A stretch of 64,000 nt of DNA from Haloterrigena gelatinilytica (GTDB lineage Archaea; Halobacteriota; Halobacteria; Halobacteriales; Natrialbaceae): positions 1,054,001-1,118,000 of the forward strand of contig NZ_JABUQZ010000001.1 of assembly GCF_013342145.1 (NCBI RefSeq). The letters run 5' to 3'. Both the position numbers and the translations under genes were made by a program. The notes below the pieces were generated by a model that saw only the letters and a program-made list of their open reading frames with translations, was not told where the DNA came from and searched no databases. This document shows, piece by piece, positions 15,491-25,201 of the stretch (position 1 is the stretch's first letter; each line of letters starts with the position of its first letter).

Positions 15491-15955
15491 TCAGAGCCGA
15501 TCGATCCGGTTGGGGAGCCGCGCGGTCGCGATCCAGAACTCGGCGACTCGCGCCATCGTCTCGGCGAGCGCCGCGGGATCGGACGGCGTCGGCAGGACGG
15601 CGTTAGCGCCCCGGTTGTAGGCATCAGTGACGACGTCGTCTTCGGGCTCGTCGACGGTGACGACGACCGGAATCCGCGAGAGTTCCGTCCGCTCGGCCAT
15701 CCGCTCGAGCACGTCGACCCCGTCCGGACCCGGACCCGGGAGCTCCAGCCGAAGCACGACGAGACAGGGAGCCGGCGCGTCGGCGTACTCGTCGCGCCCC
15801 TCGAGAAACGCCAGCGCCTCGTCGCCGTCCGAGACCGCGTGCATGGTCGTCGCCCCCGTGTCCGAAAACCCGTCTCTCGTGTGGCGAGCGCGCTCGTCGG
15901 AGGGCTCGACGAGTAACACGTCGGCCGGTTCCGCCGATTCGCCTCGGTCGATCAT
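15491..15955 (-). CDS. Response-regulator-like protein with a degenerate phosphorylation site
   Basis: A 154-residue single receiver domain of the Rcp1-like group: ADVLLVEPSDERARHTRDGF (strand 1), CLVVLRLELPGPG in place of the usual LLDLNLPG, and IPVVVTVDEPE. The phosphoacceptor Asp position is Arg (VLRLEL) and the Lys of the T-K-P motif is replaced (LPTPSDP). It therefore probably does not undergo normal Asp phosphorylation and may act as a constitutive or protein-interaction module. No histidine kinase is adjacent. Confidence 0.8.
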   Translation of the reverse strand: MIDRGESAEPADVLLVEPSDERARHTRDGFSDTGATTMHAVSDGDEALAFLEGRDEYADAPAPCLVVLRLELPGPGPDGVDVLERMAERTELSRIPVVVTVDEPEDDVVTDAYNRGANAVLPTPSDPAALAETMARVAEFWIATARLPNRIDRL

Positions 15956-16201
15956 CGAGTCCGGTCACCTCGGTCCCGTCGCCCGTCCCGGCGCTCGCTC
16001 CCGACCGTCGGCGAGACCGGGCGCTCGAGGCCGGGGTCTCGGTTCCGGTAGCGCTCGCCGGCACGACGGTGCTCGTCAGTCTGGGGTGGGAGAGTCATGT
16101 GACAGGCGATCGATGGCCGCCGCTCGGAACCGCGTCCGTCTCGGTTCGAGTCCGGTCGACGCCCGTTCGGCGACGGTCGGACTCGAGGGGAGCAGTCACC
16201 G

Positions 16202-18106
16202 TTAGTCGTCGATCGGCGCCGCGCTCGAGAGCGCTTCGTCGATCTCCGCGTCCTCCATCTTCTCTACGAGGGCGTCGATGACGTCCTCGCGTTTGCCCTT
16301 GACAAACTTGATCGAGCCGACGACGAGGTGGCCGCCGCCGGAGACGCCGCCGCCGGGGACCTCCTCCTCGAGTTCCGAGACCATGTTCGGAATGTCCAGC
16401 CGCACGCCGTCGCTCCGGAGGACGGCGAAGTCCGGCCCGTAGCCGACCGTGATCACGGGGTCGCCGGTCTCCTCGATCTTCCGGTCGTGGATCTCGCCGG
16501 TGGTCTTCCCCGGTGCGGGGTAGGTAAAGCGGTGGGCGTAGTTCTCGACGTCGATCCGGTAGAGGTGGGCGCCGTTGTCGAGCTCCTCGTGCTCGAGGTG
16601 GGGCATCGCCGCCTCGAGTTGCTCGTCGACCTCCTCGCGGGCCCGGTCGGCGAAGAAGGAGACGAGTTCGCGGTGGCGATCCTCGTCGGCCGAATCGATC
16701 TGGAGCAGGTCCTGAATCAGCTGGTCGCCGGAGTTGTAGCGCAGCCAGAAGGCGGCGTAGTCCAGCGCCTCGCTTAAGTCCTGAAGCCGCTCCTCGTCGT
16801 ACCCCTCCTCGGAAGCGAGCTCGAGGTAGTCGTCCATCGCGTCGGCCTTCGAGCGATCCGAGAGGCCCGCGACGGCGGGGACGTGCCGGAGTTCGTCGCC
16901 GAGGTCGGGGTAGATCATCCGCGCGAGTTCGACGCAGCACATCCCCGTCGTGATCCGGTAGTCCTCGTCGTGGAGGTAGGGGTTCACGTGGGCGTCGAGC
17001 AGGTCCTCGACGGCGTCGGGATCGGGGTGGTGGTGGTCGACGACCGCGATCGGGATGTCGTAGTGGGCCAGCGTCTCGTAGGCCGGAACGTCCTCGGCCG
17101 TCGAGCCGTTGTCCAGCATGAGCAGCAGGGGGAGCTGCTGGCCGTGTTTCTCGCGGTCCTCGAGGGCGAAGTTCAAGTCCCGCGTGGCGTCTTCCATCTC
17201 GTAGAACGGCGCCTTGGCGGGCAGGCGCTTGATGAGGTGGCGCGGGGCGTTCTCGTCCTCGTGGACGTCCGCGATGAATCGCTCGAGAGCGATCTGGACG
17301 GGGACGGCGGCGCACATGCCGTCGCCGTCGGCGTGGTGGCGCACCCGAATGGGGCGTCCCTCGAGGACGGTCCGGCGAAGCAGCTTCGCGACCTCCCGCA
17401 GGTTCGGCCGCAGCTTCTCGAAGGCGGGCCAGTCGATCAGCGGCTCGACGTCGTGGGGTTCGGCGCGCTCTTCGAGGGCGTCCTCGAGGCGTTCGCGGGC
17501 GTCCTCGGCGTCGGCGCCCTCGAGTTTCGAGAGGCCGTCGACCTCGATCTGGATCGAGCCCTCGCGGCGCTCGGGCGTGCCGGTCACGCGGACGACGTCG
17601 CCGACCTCGGTGGCGGGGTAGGCGCGGACGCCGGCCTCCTCGAAGGCGGCGCAGGGGACGACGCCGTACTCGTCGGCGACGTGGAAGATCGTCGGGCCGG
17701 CGGTCTGTTTGACCTGGACGATCTTGCCCTCGAGGTGGATCTGGTCGCCGATGTTCGCCTTGAGCCGGTCGGTGCCGGTCAGGGCGTAGTCGTGGGCGAC
17801 GTTCTGGAGCGTGTACTCCTCGACGTCGACCGGCTCGAAGGCCATGTCGCCGTTGTCACGGACGCTCTCGAGTTCGACGACGAGCTCGTCGCCGACGGCG
17901 AAGGTGCCCTCGAGGACCGATTCGTGGACGAGCCCGGAGACGGACTCAGAGAGATCGACGAAGACGCCGTAATCGACGATACCGTTGATTTCGGCGAGAT
18001 ACGGTCGGTTTCGCTCTACATCCTCTGCCGTACACTCGGCAGCGAGATCGTAGACGACGGAATCCCCGTCATCTGCGCCGGGATCCCCGGCGGACTCACG
18101 TGTCAT
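16202..18106 (-). CDS. RecJ-like DHH single-strand exonuclease/phosphoesterase
   Basis: Archaeal RecJ-type DHH/DHHA1 protein, expected to degrade single-stranded DNA in replication or repair. The 634-residue protein starts with an S1-type RNA/DNA-binding domain (about 35-90, IVDYGVFVDLSESVSGLVHESV) and an OB-fold (about 115-200). The DHH domain (from about 260) has HADGDG at 268-273 and the signature VVDHHH with Asp367 and two His. The C-terminal DHHA1 domain has the GGGVSGGGH motif (about 595-605). The start at 18106 (MTRESAG) avoids a basic upstream extension. It is monocistronic. Confidence 0.9.
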   Translation of the reverse strand: MTRESAGDPGADDGDSVVYDLAAECTAEDVERNRPYLAEINGIVDYGVFVDLSESVSGLVHESVLEGTFAVGDELVVELESVRDNGDMAFEPVDVEEYTLQNVAHDYALTGTDRLKANIGDQIHLEGKIVQVKQTAGPTIFHVADEYGVVPCAAFEEAGVRAYPATEVGDVVRVTGTPERREGSIQIEVDGLSKLEGADAEDARERLEDALEERAEPHDVEPLIDWPAFEKLRPNLREVAKLLRRTVLEGRPIRVRHHADGDGMCAAVPVQIALERFIADVHEDENAPRHLIKRLPAKAPFYEMEDATRDLNFALEDREKHGQQLPLLLMLDNGSTAEDVPAYETLAHYDIPIAVVDHHHPDPDAVEDLLDAHVNPYLHDEDYRITTGMCCVELARMIYPDLGDELRHVPAVAGLSDRSKADAMDDYLELASEEGYDEERLQDLSEALDYAAFWLRYNSGDQLIQDLLQIDSADEDRHRELVSFFADRAREEVDEQLEAAMPHLEHEELDNGAHLYRIDVENYAHRFTYPAPGKTTGEIHDRKIEETGDPVITVGYGPDFAVLRSDGVRLDIPNMVSELEEEVPGGGVSGGGHLVVGSIKFVKGKREDVIDALVEKMEDAEIDEALSSAAPIDD

Positions 18107-18549
18107 CTTGAACCGTAGTTTGAGCCGGTCGCGTATAACCCTTGTCAAGAAGCGATACGACGGCTCGAGAACAGCTTCGGCGAAACGTCCCTCGCCGCGG
18201 CGTGTCGGCTACGGATCGATATCCGGAGTCGTCTATGGCGATCGCGTTCGGTACCAGAAATCTGGCGAGGCTTACTGAGATCAACACTACTGTCGTCGAG
18301 GTGCGCGGCTGACACCGCGGAACCGGCTCGAAAGACAATTCGGTCGTTCAGTTCGCACACGTAGTTTCGACGCGCGGCCCCGACGACAGCTACGACGAGA
18401 CGAAATCCCGTGACGAGACGGCAGAGCGCGGCCGGGACGATGACACCGAAGATCGGTCCGTCGGACGCGGTGCAGACGGATGGCCTCGGAGTGCGAACGG
18501 ACGGGTCAGACCGGAGACCGGAGATCAGCGCCGCAGTCGGGCGGCCCCG
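18107..18549. other. Intergenic region, no gene seen
   Basis: This 443-bp region lies between the RecJ-like gene start and the 3' end of the malic enzyme gene. It should contain the RecJ-like promoter (GGGTTATACG read leftwards from about 18143). A short leftward frame (18145-18360) has no protein features. No RNA gene recognised. Confidence 0.4.
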
Positions 18550-20802
18550 CTACTCGCCCTGCGCGTCGACGGTCGCGACGGCCGCGAGGTTCACGATGTC
18601 GCTGACCTCGTCGTCCCGCTGGAGGACGTGGACCGGGCGGTCCATGCCGACCAGCATCGGCCCGATCGCCTCGGCGCCGCCCAGCCGCTGGAGCAGCTTG
18701 TAGCAGACGTTGCCCGCCTCGAGGTTGGGGAGGACGAGCACGTTCGCGGGTTCGTCTAAGTCGGCGAACTCGTAGTTGTCCTCGAGCAGTTCCTCGACGA
18801 CGGCGGTGTCGGCCTGCATCTCGCCGTCGACGGGGAAGTCGACGTCGGGGTCCGCTCGGAGTCGCTGTGCCGCCCGGCGGGGTTTACGCGTTCCCCGGTT
18901 GTCGACGCTGCCGAAGTCCGAGTACGACAGGAGGGCGGCCCGCGGCTCGACGTTGAACCGCCGCGCGAGGTCGGCCGTGTGGCGCGTGATCTCGGCTAAC
19001 ACGTCCTCGTCGGGGTCCTGGTTGACCGTCGCGTCGGCGAGGAAGACGACGCGGTTCTTGAACGTCAGCATGTAGACGCCCGCGGCGTAGTCGGTGTCGG
19101 GCGCCGTGCCGACCACCTGCAGCGGCGGCCGCAGCGCCGACGGGTAGTGGTTCGTGAGCCCGGTGAGCATCGCGTCGGCGTCGCCCCGATCGACCATCAC
19201 CGACGCGAAGTAGTCGCTGTCCCGGATCCGCTCTCGCGCCTCGGTCCTCGTCACGCCCTTGCGCCGGCGGCGCTCGTAGAGCGCTTCGGCGTACTCCTCG
19301 TAGTCGCCGGTCGACGGATCGACGATCTCGGGGTCGAACTCGAGGTTGAGATCGGCGACGGTGGCCCGGATCTCCTCGGCGTCGCCGATCAGCACCGGCC
19401 GCGCGAGGTCGCGGTCCTCGAGCTGGGCCGCCGCCCGAACGATCTTCTCGTTGGTCCCTTCGGCCAGCGCGAGCCGCTTCGGATCGGTCTTGGCCTTGTT
19501 GAACACGGTCCGCATCATCTCGCGGGACTTGCCCAGACGGGCCTCGAGGTCCTCGACGTAGGTCTCGAGGTCGAGGTCGGTGCGAGCGGCGCCGCTCTCG
19601 ACCGCGGCGCGGGCGACGGCGGGCGCGACCTCGAAGAGCACGCGCGGATCGAGGGGCTTCGGAATGATGTACTCGGGGCCGAACTGCAGCGGCTGGTCGC
19701 CGTAGGCCTTGCGGACGGCGTCGGGGACGTCGGTCCGCGCGAGGTCGGCGATGGCCTCCGCGGCGGCGACCTTCATCTCCTCGTTGATCTCGCTGGCCCG
19801 GACGTCGAGCGCGCCGCGGAAGATGAAGGGAAAGCCGAGGACGTTGTTGACCTGGTTCGGGTAGTCCGAGCGCCCGGTCGCCATGATGACCGTGTCGTCC
19901 CGGGCGTTCTTGGCCGTCTCGTAGTCGATCTCCGGGTCGGGGTTGGCCATCGCGAAGATGATCGGATCGTCGGCCATGGACCGCACCATCTCCGGGTCGA
20001 CGATGTCGCCGACCGAGAGGCCGACGAAGACGTCCGCGTCGACGATCGCGTCGGCGACGTCGCCCGGGGGCACGTCGCGAGCGAACTCGCGGCTGTAGGG
20101 GTCGAGGTCGCCGGACTCGGCCCGCTCGGTCGTCAGGATACCGTCGATGTCGACCATGGTGATGTTCTCCTTCGGGACGCCCAGCGAGACGAAAAACCGG
20201 GCGGTCGCGATGGCCGCCGCACCGGCGCCGGAGAACGTGACCGAGAGCTCCGCCATGTCCTTGCCGGCGATGTCGACGGCGTTGAGCAAGGCCGCGCCGG
20301 AGATGATCGCGGTGCCGTGCTGGTCGTCGTGAAAGACCGGGACGTCCATCCGCTCGCGCAGTCGCTCCTCGATCGTGAAGCAGGCCGGCGCCGCGATGTC
20401 CTCGATGTTGACGCCGCCGAACGTCGGCTCCATCGCCGCGACCGACTCGACGAAGGCGTCGACGTCGTCGTGGTCCAGTTCGATGTCGAAGACGTCGATG
20501 TCGGCGAATCGCTTGAACAGCACGCCCTTCCCCTCCATGACGGGTTTCGACGCCTGAGCGCCGATGTCACCCAGTCCGAGTACCGCCGAGCCGTTCGAGA
20601 CGACGCCGACGAGATTCCCTTTGGCCGTGTACTGGTAGGCGTCGTCTTCGCGATCGGCGATCTCGAGACACGGCGCGGCGACGCCAGGCGAGTACGCCAG
20701 CGAGAGGTCGCGCTGGGTGGTCGTCGACTTCGTCGTGCGGATCTCGACCTTGCCGGGGGGCTCTTCGCGGTGGTACTCGAGCGAATCGTCGTCTAGTGAC
20801 AT
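18550..20802 (-). CDS. maeB: NADP-dependent malic enzyme with phosphotransacetylase-like domain
   Basis: Oxidative decarboxylation of malate to pyruvate and CO2 with reduction of NAD(P), linking the citric acid cycle to pyruvate. The 750-residue protein has an N-terminal malic domain (about 20-150, [15 protein letters not shown]), an NAD-binding domain with [14 protein letters not shown] near residues 180-195, and a C-terminal phosphotransacetylase-like domain (about 430-745) usually considered non-catalytic or allosteric in MaeB proteins. The start at 20802 ([11 protein letters not shown]) follows an AT-rich promoter at about 20820-20870. Confidence 0.93.
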   Translation of the reverse strand: MSLDDDSLEYHREEPPGKVEIRTTKSTTTQRDLSLAYSPGVAAPCLEIADREDDAYQYTAKGNLVGVVSNGSAVLGLGDIGAQASKPVMEGKGVLFKRFADIDVFDIELDHDDVDAFVESVAAMEPTFGGVNIEDIAAPACFTIEERLRERMDVPVFHDDQHGTAIISGAALLNAVDIAGKDMAELSVTFSGAGAAAIATARFFVSLGVPKENITMVDIDGILTTERAESGDLDPYSREFARDVPPGDVADAIVDADVFVGLSVGDIVDPEMVRSMADDPIIFAMANPDPEIDYETAKNARDDTVIMATGRSDYPNQVNNVLGFPFIFRGALDVRASEINEEMKVAAAEAIADLARTDVPDAVRKAYGDQPLQFGPEYIIPKPLDPRVLFEVAPAVARAAVESGAARTDLDLETYVEDLEARLGKSREMMRTVFNKAKTDPKRLALAEGTNEKIVRAAAQLEDRDLARPVLIGDAEEIRATVADLNLEFDPEIVDPSTGDYEEYAEALYERRRRKGVTRTEARERIRDSDYFASVMVDRGDADAMLTGLTNHYPSALRPPLQVVGTAPDTDYAAGVYMLTFKNRVVFLADATVNQDPDEDVLAEITRHTADLARRFNVEPRAALLSYSDFGSVDNRGTRKPRRAAQRLRADPDVDFPVDGEMQADTAVVEELLEDNYEFADLDEPANVLVLPNLEAGNVCYKLLQRLGGAEAIGPMLVGMDRPVHVLQRDDEVSDIVNLAAVATVDAQGE

Positions 20803-21008
20803 AAATGCGAATACGGAGAGCCGCCGGAAAAACAGTACCCTAGTAGGGATAGGTAATATATACACACCTAGTTGACGATCGACAGATATCACGGGCGCCC
20901 GGGACGATTACGCGGCGAGATCGCAGCCGCCGGCCCGACGCTCGCCGCGGAGCCGTCGCCGAAACGACCATCGGAACGTTTAGCAACCGCAAGCACGCAG
21001 GTCGTGTC

Positions 21009-21503
21009 ATGGGGCTGTTCGACGCGCTGTTTCGCTCGAGTTCGATCCTCGGCATCGCCGAGGAAACCCTCGAGTTCGCCCTCGAGTCCTCCGAAGCCGC
21101 CCACCCCGACGAGTACATGGGGTTTCTCCGGGGAACCGAGGCGGAGCGACTCGGGATCGACCGGGACGGACTCGTCATCACGGATGTTCTCGTGATTCCC
21201 GGCACCGAGTCGAACAGCGTCAGCGCGACCGTCAAGACGAGCCAGATCCCGAACGACGTGAAGGCGCTCGGCAGCGTTCACTCGCACCCGAACGGCGTGA
21301 TCAGCCCGAGCAGCGCGGATCTGGAGACGTTCGGTCGGGGCAGCGTCCATATCATCATCGGCGCGCCCTATCGCCGCTCGGACTGGCGGGCCTTCGATTC
21401 GGGTGGCGAACCGACCCAGTTGAACGTGATCGACGTGGAGCTGCCCGAAACCGAGGACTTCTTCGATTTCACCCAGGCGGATATCGACGACGAACTTCGA
21501 TAG
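21009..21503 (+). CDS. JAMM/MPN-family metalloprotease (desampylase-like)
   Basis: A zinc isopeptidase of the JAMM family, which in haloarchaea removes SAMP ubiquitin-like proteins or acts in related processing. The 164-residue protein carries the full ligand set: Glu35 (DEYMGFL), His91 and His93 in VHSHPNG, and Ser101/Asp104 in SSADLE, matching ExnHxHx7SxxD. It is followed by ribL at 21615, as I recall for the second JAMM protein of Haloferax volcanii. The N-terminal helix MGLFDALFRSSSILGIAEE precedes the domain. Confidence 0.88.
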   Translation: MGLFDALFRSSSILGIAEETLEFALESSEAAHPDEYMGFLRGTEAERLGIDRDGLVITDVLVIPGTESNSVSATVKTSQIPNDVKALGSVHSHPNGVISPSSADLETFGRGSVHIIIGAPYRRSDWRAFDSGGEPTQLNVIDVELPETEDFFDFTQADIDDELR

Positions 21504-21614
21504 TATGATGCTCGAGACGACTCCCGGTCCGGTCCGCGGACCGACTGCGAAACCGAGACGACGAACCGATCGACCGACGACCGAGGGAGCCGCGACGGGG
21601 CTTCGGGGGGCGCG

Positions 21615-22046
21615 ATGACGCGGACGGTCGTCGCCCAGGGGACCTTCGACATCCTCCATCCCGGACACGTCCACTACCTCGAGGAGGCCGCGGCGATGGG
21701 CGACGAACTGCTCGTCATCGTCGCCCGGAAGTCGAACGTCGACCACAAGGAGAAACCGATCTGTCCGGCGGCACAGCGTCGGGACGTCGTCGCCGCCCTC
21801 GAGGCCGTCGACGACGCGATCGTCGGCCACGAGGAGGACATCTTCGCGCCCATCGAGGAGATCGATCCCGACGTGATCGCGTTGGGTCACGACCAGCACC
21901 ACGACGACGACGCGATCGAGGCCGAACTCGAGCGCCGCGGAATCGACTGCACCGTCGAACGCGCGAGCGCCCGCGACCCCGAGCGAGAAGACGAGATCCT
22001 CTCGACGCGGCTGATCATCGATCGGATCCTCGAGCGCCGCGGCTGA
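21615..22046 (+). CDS. ribL: FAD synthase (FMN adenylyltransferase), archaeal RibL
   Basis: Transfers AMP from ATP to FMN to make FAD. The 143-residue nucleotidyltransferase shows [14 protein letters not shown] with the HxGH motif (His15, His18), [25 protein letters not shown], and ILSTRLIID replacing the usual ISSTxII motif. This is the single-domain archaeal FAD synthase, not the bifunctional bacterial RibF. It lies 111 bp downstream of the JAMM gene and may share its promoter or have its own in the GC-rich gap. Confidence 0.92.
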   Translation: MTRTVVAQGTFDILHPGHVHYLEEAAAMGDELLVIVARKSNVDHKEKPICPAAQRRDVVAALEAVDDAIVGHEEDIFAPIEEIDPDVIALGHDQHHDDDAIEAELERRGIDCTVERASARDPEREDEILSTRLIIDRILERRG

Positions 22047-22070
22047 GGGCCCGAACCGCGGGCGCTCCCG

Positions 22071-22226
22071 TCAGTTTTCCAGGATAACCGGCGGGGGGAG
22101 ACGCATCGAATCGATCGTGTGTCCAGTCTCGACGAAGTGTTCGATGGCCTGCTCCGAGACCTCCGCCTCGGTCGTGCCCCCGGCGGTGCTGGCCTGCCAG
22201 TCACACTCCAGACAGTACTTATGCAT
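22071..22226 (-). CDS. Small CxxC-containing protein
   Basis: A 51-residue leftward frame: MHKYCLECDWQASTAGG, then a helix AEVSEQAIEHFVETGHTIDS and a Pro-rich tail ending in VILEN. The Cys pair CLEC and His31/His37 give possible zinc ligands, and the arrangement resembles one-finger haloarchaeal proteins. The stop lies 24 bp after the convergent ribL stop. Its ATG at 22226 is followed upstream by the hairpin-like CTGTCA...TGACAG (22235-22255). Function unknown; zinc-finger identity is inferred. Confidence 0.65.
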   Translation of the reverse strand: MHKYCLECDWQASTAGGTTEAEVSEQAIEHFVETGHTIDSMRLPPPVILEN

Positions 22227-22520
22227 TCGTGGCTCTGTCAGTCACTCTGTGACAGCGGCGGGAAAGGTTCGTGCAGGAAATCGAAGGGCGCGAGCGTGTA
22301 CAGGGCCGAGAACGCCGGCGTTAGCATTCAAATGTCGTGTGCAAGTGAGTGGATCGGAACCGGTTTTCGGTCGTTCTGACAGCTGCGTTTACTGTCGATA
22401 TCGGTCGTAACGGTCGTCGATCGGACCGCCGCCGATCGCCCGAAGGTGTTCGCTACGAGCGTGATAGTGGCCGATACCGGTATCCGAGGACTTTAAGCGC
22501 CGAGGTAGCAATCTCCCGGT

Positions 22521-24257
22521 ATGAGCCAACAGCCCGAACAGCGGTCGCCCGCGGAGGGCAAACCGGACGACCTGCCGAGCAACGAGGTCACGGAGGGGGT
22601 CGAACGCGCGCCCCACCGTGCGATGTTCCGCGCGATGGGGTACGACGACGAGGACTTCGACTCGCCGATGATCGGCGTCGCGAACCCGGCGGCCGACATC
22701 ACCCCCTGTAACGTCCACCTAGACGACGTCGCGGGGTCGGCCTACGACGCCGTCGACGAGGCCGGCGGGATGCCTATCGAGTTCGGGACCATCACCATCT
22801 CCGACGCCATCTCGATGGGGACCGAGGGGATGAAGGCCTCCCTCATCTCCCGGGAAGTCATCGCCGACTCCGTCGAACTCGTCGCCTTCGGCGAGCGCAT
22901 GGACGGGCTGGTCACCATCGGCGGCTGCGACAAGAACATGCCCGGCATGATGATGGCCGCCATCCGGACGGATCTCCCCAGCGTCTTCCTCTACGGCGGC
23001 TCGATCATGCCCGGCGAGCACGAGGGCCGCGAGATCACGGTCCAGAACCTCTTCGAGGGCGTCGGCGCCGTCGCCGACGGCGAGATGTCCCGCGAGGAAC
23101 TCGACGAGATGGAGCGCAACGCCTGCCCCGGCGCCGGCTCCTGCGGCGGGATGTTCACCGCCAACACGATGGCGTCGATTTCCGAGACCATCGGCTTCGC
23201 GCCGCTGGGCTCGTCCTCGCCGCTCGCCGAGGACGAGGACCGCTACGAGGTCGCCCGCGAGAGCGGCGAACTCGCCGTCGAGGCCGTCGAGGAACGGCGT
23301 AAACCCTCGGACTTCCTCACCAAGGAGTCCTTCGAGAACGCCATCGCGCTCCAGGTCGCCGTCGGCGGCTCGACCAACGCCGTCCTCCACCTGCTGGCGA
23401 TGGCCGCCGAGGCCGGCGTCGATCTCGACATCGAGGAGTTCAACGAGATCAGCGCCCGCACGCCCAAGATCGCCGACCTCCAGCCCGGCGGCGAGCGCGT
23501 CATGAAGGACCTCCACGAGGTCGGCGGCGTCCCCGTCGTCCTCCGCGAACTGCTCGAGGCGGACTTGCTCCACGGCGACGCGCTGACCGTGACGGGCGAG
23601 ACGATCGCCGAGGGGCTCGAGCGCATCGATCCGCCGGCCATCGAGGACCTCGACGCGGACTTCCTCAACACCGTCGACGAGCCGATCCACGAGCGCGGCG
23701 CGATCCGTATCCTGACGGGCAACCTCGCGCCCGACGGCGCCGTCATCAAGATCACCGGCGAGGACCACCTCCACCACGAGGGCCCCGTCCGGATCTTCGA
23801 GGAGGAGGAGAACGCGATGGCGTACGTCCAGGAAGGCCACGTCGAGAGCGGCGACGTCATCGGGATCCGGAACGAGGGTCCCCAGGGCGGCCCCGGCATG
23901 CGCGAGATGCTCGGCGTCACGAGCGCGGTCGCCGGCCAGGGCCACGCCGAGGACGTCGCGCTCTTTACCGACGGTCGGTTCTCCGGGGCGACCCGCGGCT
24001 TTTCCATCGGCCACGTCGCGCCGGAGGCCGCCGTCGGCGGCCCCATCGCGGCCCTCGAGGACGGCGACACGATCACCATCGACATCGACGACCACGAGCT
24101 CTCCGTGGACCTCACAGACGAGGAACTCGAACAGCGACTCGAGGAACGCGACGAGCCGGAACCCAACTACACGACGGGCGTGCTGGCGAAGTACGGCCAG
24201 ATGTTCGGTTCGGCGGCGAACGGCGCCGTGACGAACCCCGGCGCGAAGCAGGACTAG
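22521..24257 (+). CDS. ilvD: Dihydroxy-acid dehydratase
   Basis: Fe-S dehydratase of the isoleucine/valine pathway that converts 2,3-dihydroxy acids to 2-oxo acids. The 578-residue protein has the IlvD/Edd Cys motifs: [24 protein letters not shown] and [16 protein letters not shown], plus the C-terminal [19 protein letters not shown]. Length is normal for the family. The ATG at 22521 follows a GGTAGCAATCTCCCGGT leader. A GC-rich hairpin with a T-run follows the stop. No other ilv genes lie in the window. Confidence 0.95.
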   Translation: MSQQPEQRSPAEGKPDDLPSNEVTEGVERAPHRAMFRAMGYDDEDFDSPMIGVANPAADITPCNVHLDDVAGSAYDAVDEAGGMPIEFGTITISDAISMGTEGMKASLISREVIADSVELVAFGERMDGLVTIGGCDKNMPGMMMAAIRTDLPSVFLYGGSIMPGEHEGREITVQNLFEGVGAVADGEMSREELDEMERNACPGAGSCGGMFTANTMASISETIGFAPLGSSSPLAEDEDRYEVARESGELAVEAVEERRKPSDFLTKESFENAIALQVAVGGSTNAVLHLLAMAAEAGVDLDIEEFNEISARTPKIADLQPGGERVMKDLHEVGGVPVVLRELLEADLLHGDALTVTGETIAEGLERIDPPAIEDLDADFLNTVDEPIHERGAIRILTGNLAPDGAVIKITGEDHLHHEGPVRIFEEEENAMAYVQEGHVESGDVIGIRNEGPQGGPGMREMLGVTSAVAGQGHAEDVALFTDGRFSGATRGFSIGHVAPEAAVGGPIAALEDGDTITIDIDDHELSVDLTDEELEQRLEERDEPEPNYTTGVLAKYGQMFGSAANGAVTNPGAKQD

Positions 24258-24294
24258 CGAGTTGGCAGCGTACCGCGCCGAAGGCGCGGTTTCA

Positions 24295-24327
24295 CCGCCG
24301 CCGAACGGAGTGCGGTGGCGGATTTTT
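24295..24327 (+). terminator. Probable terminator of ilvD
   Basis: CCGCCGCCG (24295-24303) pairs with CGGTGGCGG (24313-24321) with one G-T wobble across a 9-base loop and is followed by ATTTTT (24322-24327), 38 bp after the ilvD stop. Hairpin plus T-run is a good terminator candidate even in archaea, where T-runs alone can suffice. Confidence 0.55.
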
Positions 24328-24503
24328 CGTCCACGGTTTTCGACGGTCGAGATTCGGTCCTTGTCGGCAGTCCGTTTTTCGACAGGACCAGCCGTTTCGA
24401 GACCGTACGCCGGGTTTGATCCGACGGAACGGACAGCTGGGACTCCGCGTCGGACGGCCGTGTTGCTCCGATTGGATGTCGGCTACTCGCTCCGAAAGGG
24501 AGC

Positions 24504-24528
24504 ATACTTATTACATTTTGTCGTACAA
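24504..24528 (+). promoter_or_regulatory. Promoter with an overlapping TTGT-CGT-ACAA palindrome
   Basis: An AT-rich TATA-like stretch (ATACTTATTACATT, about 24504-24517) lies about 27-35 bp before the ATG at 24541. TTGTCGTACAA (24518-24528) follows as a 4-bp inverted repeat around CGT. The position between TATA and start is typical of repressor sites; the XRE protein encoded downstream is the natural candidate. Confidence 0.5.
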
Positions 24529-24540
24529 GCTTTACGTGAG

Positions 24541-24945
24541 ATGGCTGACTCGAAACGATACGTGGCGTTCGCGTTCGGACTGATCGGAATCTGCGGCACG
24601 CTCCTCGGGATCCACGGCGGGCCGGGAGTAGCGCAAGAACCGAACGCGGCGCTCGCCCTGGGCAGTGGCGTCGTCGGCGGGGTCTCCCTCGGCTGGTATC
24701 AACACGCCAGGGACGGACTCGAGAACGACGAGCGGTACATGGCCATCAACTATCGGGCCGGCTACGTCGCCTTCTGGGCGGTGTTCTGGTTCCTGTTCGT
24801 CTTCGCGATGGCCGGAATCGGAGAGGGCGACGGCGACGCGACCTCCGCGCTCCCGATCGACGCTCACTCGATCGTAATGACGGCGATGGCACTCGGGTTC
24901 GCTTCCCTGCTCGTCTCGAAAGCGTGGTACAGACGGCAGTTCTGA
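24541..24945 (+). CDS. DUF2178-like membrane protein, partner of the XRE regulator
   Basis: A 134-residue membrane protein with four predicted helices (VAFAFGLIGICGTLLG, ALALGSGVVGGVSLGWY, YVAFWAVFWFLFVFAMA, IVMTAMALGFASLLVSK). Small DUF2178-type membrane proteins are often encoded next to a short XRE regulator, as here, with 6 bp between the genes. A role in sensing or in anchoring the regulator is possible but not shown. The start is the ATG directly after the promoter-operator, consistent with a nearly leaderless transcript. Confidence 0.75.
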   Translation: MADSKRYVAFAFGLIGICGTLLGIHGGPGVAQEPNAALALGSGVVGGVSLGWYQHARDGLENDERYMAINYRAGYVAFWAVFWFLFVFAMAGIGEGDGDATSALPIDAHSIVMTAMALGFASLLVSKAWYRRQF

Positions 24946-24951
24946 TCGCCT

Positions 24952-25158
24952 ATGGAGAACAATCTCAAGGTCTGGCGGGCGAAAGCCGACGTCACGCAGG
25001 CCGAACTCGCCGACGAGGTAGACGTCTCCCGGCAGACGATCAACGCCATCGAGCGCGGACGGTACGATCCGAGCCTCGAGTTAGCCTTCGAACTGGCGCT
25101 GTACTTCGATTGCCGGATCGAGAATATCTTCACGTACGAGCCCGCAGACGACGATTGA
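24952..25158 (+). CDS. Short XRE-family HTH transcription regulator
   Basis: A 68-residue protein composed of one HTH domain: LKVWRAKADVTQAELADEVD (helices 1-2), VSRQTINAIERGRYDPS (turn and recognition helix), LELAFELALYF (helix 4). The IFTYEPADDD end is typical of the YozG-type short regulators. It is coupled to the upstream DUF2178-like gene, and the pair probably autoregulates through the palindrome at 24518-24528. Confidence 0.88.
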   Translation: MENNLKVWRAKADVTQAELADEVDVSRQTINAIERGRYDPSLELAFELALYFDCRIENIFTYEPADDD

Positions 25159-25201
25159 TCGCCGATACAGATCTGCAAGCGATCCGGGCGGTCGCCCGCG
25201 A

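Noticed and set aside
18145-18360. 71-codon leftward frame upstream of the RecJ-like gene
   Set aside because: No domain, weak haloarchaeal composition (low Asp and Glu), and it overlaps the RecJ-like promoter region.
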